A DNA stretch of 33,713 nt, taken from positions 1 through 33,713 of the forward strand of contig JARLHR010000158.1 in assembly GCA_031292145.1 (NCBI GenBank), written 5' to 3'. Source of the DNA: Clostridium sp. (GTDB taxonomy: Bacteria; Bacillota; Clostridia; Clostridiales; Clostridiaceae). A program made the position numbers and the translations under genes. Below are positions 28,586 through 33,713 of the stretch, one piece after another. The notes beneath the pieces were generated by a model, which saw nothing but the letters and a program-made list of their open reading frames with translations, had not been told where the DNA came from and searched no databases. The first letter of the stretch is position 1. Each line of letters opens with the position of its first letter.

Positions 28586-28817
28586 GTATTATATAGTTTA
28601 AATTTTCTGAATTTTTTACTTTAAAGTAATTTTTTGCATATTTATAATATGTCAAAAAAAATAATAAGTCAATACGCTAGTGTATCCCTCGCTATATTAA
28701 GGCACATTCTAAATAAGTATTGTCCTTATTCTAAGCAAAACATACATTGCATCCTTGACTTATTATTTTCTTTAATATTACTTACTTAATGACTTTTAAT
28801 GTTAAATTTTTAATAAT
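28586..28817. other. Intergenic interval with a possible degenerate AGGCAC-family element
   Basis: About 230 bp, AT-rich. TTAAGGCACATTC begins near 28698, and an inverted word TTGCATCCTTGACTTATTAT continuing to TTTCTTT (about 28748-28774) resembles the right end of the 13612-13887 element, suggesting an internally deleted ~90-bp copy. Similarity is partial. No gene seen. Confidence 0.35.
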
Positions 28818-29750
28818 TTAATCATCAATGTTAATCTTATTTTCTCTTGCATAATAGAACAAATATTGCTGTGCAAATCCAGAAAATTCACCAAACTTAT
28901 TTCTTGCAAATATCCTAATTTTATTCAAAGAAGTATTTTCTGCTCCATAAAAATGAATCATAGCACGTTTAACCCATACATCTACCGGAAATGCTGAAGT
29001 TTTTTCCATTGAAAATAACATTATGCAATCAGCCACTTTTGCTCCGACTCCCTTAAATTCTTGAAGAGCATTATGGCACTCATCATCATTTAAACTTTTG
29101 ATATAATTTAGATCGTGCTTTAAATTAGAATTCTCCTTATTTGCTTTTAATTCATCAGTTTCCTTTACTGAATCATAAACATTTTTAATTGTTTCTATTA
29201 TGTATTTGCTTCTAAAAGATGCACCTGTTTCTTGTATTTCCTCTAAAGTAGCATCTTTTATCTCATCTATGTTTGGAAAAGCATAATATTTCTTTCCTCT
29301 ATATTGTATCTCTTTTCCCCATCTAATCGATATTTTATTTACGGTCTTTTTTATTGATGGTATATTATTTCTTGCAGAAATTATAAAACTAAGTAACATT
29401 TCAAAAGGATCTTGATTTAAAACTCTAACTCCATATCCAAATTCAATGCTTTGCTTAAGCAAATGGTCTTTTGAAAGTTCTTGCTTTATAATTGAATAAT
29501 CCCTATCTAAATCAAAATATTTAATCCAAATTTCTTTTACTTCTTTTTCAGTTGAATTGTACATTATTATATTGTAGCCATCTTCTTTGACTTCTAATAA
29601 TTTCCCAAAAGCAATTACAATATAATGATTTTCTGCAATTTCTTCAAATCTAAAAATTTGACCACATTCAAATATATGCTTTAATTTAAAGTTTTTAACG
29701 TCCTCTATTACTATATAGCCATCATAAGATTTTACAGCCTTATAATCCAT
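28818..29750 (-). CDS. OGG1-type 8-oxoguanine DNA glycosylase/AP lyase
   Basis: Removes oxidised guanine from DNA and can nick the resulting abasic site. 310 aa: an N-terminal OGG_N-like beta domain (about 1-110, with FECGQIFRF matching the eukaryotic CGQSFRW region) and an HhH-GPD domain. The Schiff-base lysine is K238 in GVGAKVADC and the catalytic Asp is D257 in FPVDVWVKR, matching human OGG1 K249/D268. SFIISARNNI (121-130) is the conserved helix preceding the hairpin. Starts at ATG 29748-29750, 19 bp after the upstream C_GCAxxG_C_C gene, so the two form an operon. Confidence 0.93.
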   Translation of the reverse strand: MDYKAVKSYDGYIVIEDVKNFKLKHIFECGQIFRFEEIAENHYIVIAFGKLLEVKEDGYNIIMYNSTEKEVKEIWIKYFDLDRDYSIIKQELSKDHLLKQSIEFGYGVRVLNQDPFEMLLSFIISARNNIPSIKKTVNKISIRWGKEIQYRGKKYYAFPNIDEIKDATLEEIQETGASFRSKYIIETIKNVYDSVKETDELKANKENSNLKHDLNYIKSLNDDECHNALQEFKGVGAKVADCIMLFSMEKTSAFPVDVWVKRAMIHFYGAENTSLNKIRIFARNKFGEFSGFAQQYLFYYARENKINIDD

Positions 29751-29769
29751 CTTACTAATTAATCTCCCT

Positions 29770-30180
29770 CTAATTATTATTGTGCTTTTCTTTTAAAATT
29801 ATATTATCTAAAATTTCTGCACCTGTTTCTATCATTAGTGTGCACTTTTTAACATCCTTATATTCTCTTTTCAAATCTACACATTTAATATATCCTAGTC
29901 TTTCTTTAAATTTATTAATAAACTCTCTTGTCATTTCTCTTACTGCCGGACTCTTATGTCCACTTACTTCGGTAAACATTATTCCTATCACCCCAATAGC
30001 TCCAGTTATTACTCCACAGACATCCCCTGTTGCCATTCCTCCTCCAAAGCCTGCCATAACCTTCAAAGTTTGCTCTGTTAGGTTTAAATTATATTCTTCA
30101 TTTGCTGAATACATAATACATTCTGCACAATTTAAATCGTATTCTTCAGTCCAATATTTCTTAGCTGTTTCTTTTAACAT
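29770..30180 (-). CDS. C_GCAxxG_C_C family (putative redox) protein
   Basis: 136 aa from ATG 30178-30180, which has GGAGG 8 nt upstream; an upstream GTG overlaps that site and is unlikely. Family Cys pattern: C in NCAEC near the N-terminus, DVCGVITGAIG (the GCAxxG equivalent), YIKC and KKCT. The Gly-rich FGGGMATGDVCG is typical. Members are proposed redox or metal-cluster proteins, but no function is proven. Operonic with the OGG1-type glycosylase, which suggests a role under oxidative stress (inference). An extended -10 promoter lies upstream. Confidence 0.9.
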   Translation of the reverse strand: MLKETAKKYWTEEYDLNCAECIMYSANEEYNLNLTEQTLKVMAGFGGGMATGDVCGVITGAIGVIGIMFTEVSGHKSPAVREMTREFINKFKERLGYIKCVDLKREYKDVKKCTLMIETGAEILDNIILKEKHNNN

Positions 30181-30218
30181 ATTCTTTGCCTCCACTAAAA
30201 ATCATTATTTCCTAATAC

Positions 30219-30227
30219 ATTATATCA
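30219..30227 (-). promoter_or_regulatory. Extended -10 promoter of the C_GCAxxG_C_C-OGG operon
   Basis: On the minus strand TGA-TATAAT (30219-30224), about 40 bp before the start codon; no recognisable -35 box at 17 bp. Confidence 0.6.
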
Positions 30228-30295
30228 TCTAATTTAAATATGCGCATTTTCTTTAATAAAAGATGAATAATACAAAATATGAGGTTCCTCATTAA

Positions 30296-30320
30296 GATTT
30301 AGGCACCCGAAAGAAATTGA
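30296..30320 (+). repeat. Solo terminal repeat of the AGGCAC element family
   Basis: GATTTAGGCACCCGAAAGAAA matches the first ~20 bp of the terminal repeats at 13612 and 24495, then diverges. No partner end is visible, so it is probably a remnant. Confidence 0.5.
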
Positions 30321-30330
30321 ACCCCATACA

Positions 30331-30363
30331 AAAAGGTTTCAGAATTACCTTCTGAAACCTTTT
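30331..30363 (-). terminator. Intrinsic terminator of adh
   Basis: A perfect 14-bp stem AAAAGGTTTCAGAA/TTCTGAAACCTTTT with a 5-nt loop, 12 bp after the adh stop, with T residues following on the minus strand. Confidence 0.92.
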
Positions 30364-30375
30364 ATATATTAAATA

Positions 30376-31542
30376 CTAAAAATCTACTTTATTCCCATAG
30401 TATACACATTCAAATATTTTTTTCATCTCATCTTTATTCAATTGTCTTGGATTTGATCCTGTACAAGCATCTGCAATTGCTCTTTCTGAAATTAAGTCAA
30501 TCTTTGCTTTAAATTCTTCTTCATCAATACCATATTCTTTTAAAGTACAAGGAATTGACATTTTCTTATTTAATTCTTTTATTAAATCTGTTAATGAATC
30601 TACTAATTCATCGTCAGTTTTACCACTTAATCCAAGTCTCTTAGCTATTTTAGCATATCTATCTGATGCTGCTTTTTTATTAAAATCAATTACATAAGGT
30701 AAATATATAGCGTTTGCACATCCATGAGGTATATGGAACACTGCTCCTGTTTTGTGAGCCATACTATGTGTTATTCCAAGTAATGCATTTGAAAATGCCA
30801 TACCTGCTAAACATTGAGAGTAATGCATTTGCTCTCTTGCTTCAGCATCTCCTTCGTAAGATTTTAATAAGTATTCATCTATCATTTCAATAGATTGAAG
30901 TGCTAATGGATCAGTAAATGGTGAATGTAATGTTGCTACATATGCTTCAATTGCATGAGTTAAAGCATCCATCCCTGTATGAGCTGTTAACTTAGCTGGC
31001 ATTGTCTCAGCCAATTCTGAATCTACTATAGCTATATCTGGAGTTATATTAAAATCGGCTAAAGGATATTTTATTTCAGTCTTATAATCTGTGATTACAG
31101 AAAACGCTGTTACTTCTGTAGCTGTACCGCTTGTTGATGGAATTGCTATAAACCTAGCCTTTTGTCTAAGTTCTGGTAATCCGAAAGGAACTACGGCTTG
31201 CTCAAATGTAAATTCTGGGTATTCATAGAATATCCACATAGCTTTTGCTGCATCTATAGGTGATCCCCCTCCCATAGCTATTATCCAATCAGGTTTAAAA
31301 TCTCTCATTACTTCAGCACCCTTAAATACTGTTTCAACTGATGGATCTGGTTCTATTCCTTCAATTAGTCTAACTTCTATACCAGCTTCTTTTAAATATT
31401 CTAGAGCTTTATCAACAAAACCAAACTTTTTCATTGAACCGCCACCAAGTGCTAATACTGCTCTTTCACCTTTAAGAGTCTTCAACTGCTCTAATGATCC
31501 TTTTCCATAATAAATGTCTCTTGGTAATGTAAATCTCATCAT
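30376..31542 (-). CDS. adh: Iron-containing alcohol dehydrogenase (NADPH-type butanol dehydrogenase)
   Basis: Reduces butyraldehyde or acetaldehyde to butanol or ethanol. 388 aa, essentially the same length and text as the C. saccharobutylicum ADH1 as I remember it (MMRFTLPRDIYYGKGSLEQL at the start; KKIFECVYYG near the end). Motifs: nucleotide-binding GGGSPIDAAK (91-100), STSGTATEVT (136-145) and the metal ligands D192, H196, H259 and H273. ATG behind GAGGAGGG. It follows hbd on the same strand, an arrangement known from C. saccharobutylicum, but a strong terminator separates them, so it has its own promoter region, which contains the direct repeats at 31600-31627. Confidence 0.95.
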   Translation of the reverse strand: MMRFTLPRDIYYGKGSLEQLKTLKGERAVLALGGGSMKKFGFVDKALEYLKEAGIEVRLIEGIEPDPSVETVFKGAEVMRDFKPDWIIAMGGGSPIDAAKAMWIFYEYPEFTFEQAVVPFGLPELRQKARFIAIPSTSGTATEVTAFSVITDYKTEIKYPLADFNITPDIAIVDSELAETMPAKLTAHTGMDALTHAIEAYVATLHSPFTDPLALQSIEMIDEYLLKSYEGDAEAREQMHYSQCLAGMAFSNALLGITHSMAHKTGAVFHIPHGCANAIYLPYVIDFNKKAASDRYAKIAKRLGLSGKTDDELVDSLTDLIKELNKKMSIPCTLKEYGIDEEEFKAKIDLISERAIADACTGSNPRQLNKDEMKKIFECVYYGNKVDF

Positions 31543-31599
31543 AATTTTAATAACCCTCCTCGAAATTTGACTTAATAATAGGAATATTCATAATTTTTC

Positions 31600-31627
31600 C
31601 TATATTAGATATATTTCTATATTAGAT
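31600..31627. repeat. Two 11-bp direct repeats upstream of adh
   Basis: CTATATTAGAT occurs at 31600-31610 and 31617-31627, a 17-bp period, between the hbd terminator and adh. This is a plausible binding site for a transcription factor or part of tandem promoter elements; no known consensus recognised. Confidence 0.45.
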
Positions 31628-31647
31628 TCCAAATTCCTCTATATTAT

Positions 31648-31687
31648 AAAAAAATTCTCAAAAGAAATTTCTTTTGAGAATTTTTTT
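31648..31687. terminator. Perfect palindromic terminator after hbd
   Basis: A 40-bp perfect inverted repeat without loop bases (20-bp arms, AAAAAAATTCTCAAAAGAAA and its complement), starting 10 bp beyond the hbd stop, with T7 at each end. It acts as the end of the etf-hbd transcript and can work in both directions. Confidence 0.9.
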
Positions 31688-31697
31688 AAACTATATA

Positions 31698-32546
31698 CTA
31701 TTTAGAATAATCATAGAATCCTTTTCCTGATTTTCTTCCAAGCCATCCAGCTCTAACATATTTTCTTAATATGCTACTAGCTCTGTACTTATTATCTCCT
31801 GTTTCAGTAAATAAAACATCCATAATAGCTAAACAAATATCCAATCCAATAAGATCTCCTAAAGCTAAAGGTCCCATTGGGTGACCAGCACCATATTTCA
31901 TAGCTGCATCAATATCTTCAACCGAAGCAATTCCTTCTTGTAATATGAATGAAGCTTCATTGATCATTGGAATCAATATTCTGTTTACAACGAATCCTGG
32001 AGCTTCTGCAACTTCTACTGGTTCTTTTCCAATTTCAACTGATAATTCCTTAACAAAATCAAAAGTTTCTTGAGAAGTAGCTATTCCTCTAATGATTTCA
32101 ACTAGTTTCATTATTGGAGCTGGGTTAAAGAAATGCATTCCTATAACCTTATCTGGTCTCTTTGTAGCCGAAGCAACTTCAGTAATTGATAAAGATGAAG
32201 TATTTGAAGCTAAAATTGTTTCTGGCTTACAAATTCCATCTAATTCAGCAAAAATTTCTTTTTTAATCTTCATGTTTTCAATAGCAGCTTCTACTACTAA
32301 ATCGCAATCAGCAGCTAACTTCATATCAGTTGTTCCTGAAATTCTTGAAAGAATTTCTTCTTTAACTTCTTCCGTCATTTTTCCTTTAGCAACTTGTTTT
32401 TCTAAACCTTTAGATATTCCCGCTATTCCTCTGTCAACAAATTCTTCTTTTATGTCTCTTACGATTACTTCACAACCTTTTTGAGCGAATGCTTGAACGA
32501 TACCAGCACCCATAGTTCCTGCTCCAAGTACAAAAATCTTTTTCAT
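31698..32546 (-). CDS. hbd: 3-hydroxybutyryl-CoA dehydrogenase
   Basis: Reduces acetoacetyl-CoA to (S)-3-hydroxybutyryl-CoA in butyrate and butanol formation. 282 aa, the standard clostridial length. Rossmann GAGTMG (8-13), catalytic S117 in SNTSS, H138 in GMHFFNP and E150 all present; C-terminal domain with [19 protein letters not shown] behind GAGGAGG. Lies after etfB-etfA, matching the end of the crt-bcd-etfB-etfA-hbd operon; the crt and bcd genes would be to the right of the window. Confidence 0.98.
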   Translation of the reverse strand: MKKIFVLGAGTMGAGIVQAFAQKGCEVIVRDIKEEFVDRGIAGISKGLEKQVAKGKMTEEVKEEILSRISGTTDMKLAADCDLVVEAAIENMKIKKEIFAELDGICKPETILASNTSSLSITEVASATKRPDKVIGMHFFNPAPIMKLVEIIRGIATSQETFDFVKELSVEIGKEPVEVAEAPGFVVNRILIPMINEASFILQEGIASVEDIDAAMKYGAGHPMGPLALGDLIGLDICLAIMDVLFTETGDNKYRASSILRKYVRAGWLGRKSGKGFYDYSK

Positions 32547-32580
32547 GGACTATTCCTCCTCAAAATTCATAATTATAGAT

Positions 32581-32616
32581 ATCCTTAGTTAAAATAAATT
32601 TATTTTAACTAAGGAT
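32581..32616. repeat. 18-bp perfect hairpin in the etfA-hbd gap
   Basis: ATCCTTAGTTAAAATAAA and its exact complement meet without a loop. On the minus strand (the coding direction) no T-tract follows, but an A7 run precedes it; on the plus strand a T7 run follows. So it would terminate only antisense transcription; in the operon mRNA it may be a processing or stabilising hairpin just upstream of hbd. Confidence 0.65.
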
Positions 32617-32641
32617 TATTTTTTTATATTAATTAAAATAA

Positions 32642-33649
32642 TTATTCAGCGCTCTTTATTTCTTTAACTTGAGCGATTAATTCTGGTACTACCTTAGCAA
32701 GGTCTCCAACTATTGCATAATCCGCAATCTTCATGATTGGAGCTGAATCGTCCTTATTAACAGCAATGATTAAATCTGAATCTTGCATACCAGCAACGTG
32801 TTGGATAGCTCCTGAAATACCACAAGCTATATATATTTGAGGTCTTACAGTCTTACCAGTTTGACCTACTTGATATGCACCATCAATCCATCCATTTTCA
32901 ACAGCGGCTCTTGATCCACCAACTGTTCCTTCTAAAGCATCTGCTAATTCTTGAAGTAGAGCAAAGTTTTCTTTACTTCCAACTCCTCTACCACCAGCAA
33001 CGATGAAATCAGCTTCAGCTATATCTATAATATCTTTTTTAGATTTAACAATTTCTAAAACTTTAGTTCTAACATCGCTGTCAGCTAATTGAACATCAAC
33101 TTTTTCAATTGTACAGTTTGCTGGATCAGTAGTGATTTTTGCAAATACTCCTGGTCTTACTGTAGCCATTTGTGGTCTATGATCTGGACATGCGATTGTA
33201 GCCATTAAGTTACCACCAAATGCTGGTCTTGTAGCTAAAAGATCTCCATTTGTAACATCTACATCAATTGATGTACAGTCAGCAGTTAATCCAGTTGATA
33301 ATCTAGCAGCTATTCTTGGACCTAAATCTCTTCCTATGAAAGTAGCTCCTACAAATAAGATTCCTGGCTTTCTTTCATTTGCTAAGTCGCAAATAACTTT
33401 TGTGTAAGCATCAGTTGTATAATGTTCTAAGTTCTTATCATCAGCAACTAAAACTTCATCAGCACCATGTTCAGCTAATGTTGTTGCTAATGCTTCTATA
33501 TTATTTCCAAGTAATAAAGCTGTTAGCTTTACTCCTAATTCATCAGCAATTCTTCTACCTTCTCCAAGTAGTTCTAAAGATACTTTTTGTAATTCGCCTT
33601 CTCTTTGTTCAGCAAAGACCCAAACGCCTTTGTAATCTGCTATATTCAT
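32642..33649 (-). CDS. etfA: Electron transfer flavoprotein alpha subunit
   Basis: FAD-binding subunit of the EtfAB complex which, with butyryl-CoA dehydrogenase, couples crotonyl-CoA reduction by NADH to ferredoxin reduction (electron bifurcation). 335 aa: N-terminal domain (1-195) and C-terminal FAD domain with GGRGVGSKENF, GGSRAAVENGW, QVGQTGKTVRP, YIACGISGAIQH and AVNKDDSAPIM. It lacks the extra N-terminal ferredoxin domain found in some clostridial EtfA. ATG behind AGGAGGG, 22 bp after the etfB stop. Confidence 0.97.
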   Translation of the reverse strand: MNIADYKGVWVFAEQREGELQKVSLELLGEGRRIADELGVKLTALLLGNNIEALATTLAEHGADEVLVADDKNLEHYTTDAYTKVICDLANERKPGILFVGATFIGRDLGPRIAARLSTGLTADCTSIDVDVTNGDLLATRPAFGGNLMATIACPDHRPQMATVRPGVFAKITTDPANCTIEKVDVQLADSDVRTKVLEIVKSKKDIIDIAEADFIVAGGRGVGSKENFALLQELADALEGTVGGSRAAVENGWIDGAYQVGQTGKTVRPQIYIACGISGAIQHVAGMQDSDLIIAVNKDDSAPIMKIADYAIVGDLAKVVPELIAQVKEIKSAE

Positions 33650-33671
33650 AATAAATTACCCTCCTATTATC

Positions 33672-33713
33672 TTAGATGTAGTGTTTTTCTTTTAATTTTC
33701 CTACAACATAGTA
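33672..33713 (-). CDS. etfB: Electron transfer flavoprotein beta subunit, C-terminal end (partial)
   Basis: The window edge cuts the gene. The last 13 codons read YYVVGKLKEKHYI then TAA (33672-33674) in a continuous minus-strand frame, which agrees with the C-terminus of clostridial EtfB. It sits immediately upstream of etfA, as expected for the butyryl-CoA operon. Confidence 0.8.
   Translation of the reverse strand, partial: YYVVGKLKEKHYI

Overview
The window is a low-GC, gene-dense chromosomal segment from a solvent-forming cluster I Clostridium of the C. beijerinckii / C. saccharobutylicum / C. saccharoperbutylacetonicum type. The assignment rests on the butyryl-CoA pathway genes (etfB end, etfA, hbd) beside an NADPH-type butanol dehydrogenase that closely resembles the C. 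saccharobutylicum enzyme, on a Rex-box-preceded [FeFe] hydrogenase, and on AT-rich Firmicute-style signals (strong AGGAGG sites, TGnTATAAT promoters, HrcA/CIRCE). Almost everything is read on the minus strand. Only two protein genes (3077-4831 and the pseudouridine synthase) lie on the plus strand.

Layout, left to right. 1-0.5 kb: three minus-strand tRNAs (Arg-TCT, Gly-TCC, Pro-TGG), with a near-consensus promoter before Pro and two tandem ones before Arg. 0.5-3 kb: YfcE-type phosphoesterase, RdgB/HAM1 nucleotide-pool sanitiser and an AIR-synthase-like protein. 3-6.5 kb: an unrecognised 584-residue protein and an orphan peptide-binding-type protein, sharing a bidirectional terminator. 6.5-11.3 kb: pcrA-ligA-small membrane protein, with a hairpin-rich repeat element filling the pcrA/ligA gap. 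11.6-12.7 kb: an RsuA/RluB pseudouridine synthase followed by what looks like an independent small RNA. 12.7-16.3 kb: a transglycosylase, a 276-bp MITE-like element and a seven-repeat Y_Y_Y-type protein whose last residues and stop codon come from the element. 16.4-18.3 kb: pgi and a YaiI/YqxD protein. 18.5-20.1 kb: a low-complexity accessory pocket holding a Cys/His-rich protein with ten consecutive GX3 units, a 98-residue Gly-Tyr-Asp repeat protein whose only well-placed start is ATA, and a possible orphan RNA or leader. 20.2-23.7 kb: guaA and guaB, the latter behind a complete guanine riboswitch. 23.8-24.3 kb: an orphan prepilin. 24.5-26.8 kb: groES-groEL under CIRCE, with tandem palindromic repeats just downstream. 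27-30.2 kb: a group-B-like [FeFe] hydrogenase, an OGG1-type glycosylase and a C_GCAxxG_C_C family protein. 30.3-33.7 kb: adh, hbd, etfA and the last 13 codons of etfB.

Functional themes: guanine nucleotide synthesis (guaB, guaA), DNA and nucleotide quality control (rdgB, ligA, pcrA, OGG), redox and fermentation (hydrogenase, etfA/hbd, adh) and stress chaperones. The regulation readable from sequence is a guanine riboswitch, CIRCE, a Rex operator, several TGn-extended -10 promoters and many intrinsic terminators. The least explained parts are the 18.5-20.1 kb pocket, the candidate small RNA at 12.4 kb and the repeat family with AGGCAC ends scattered through the intergenic regions.
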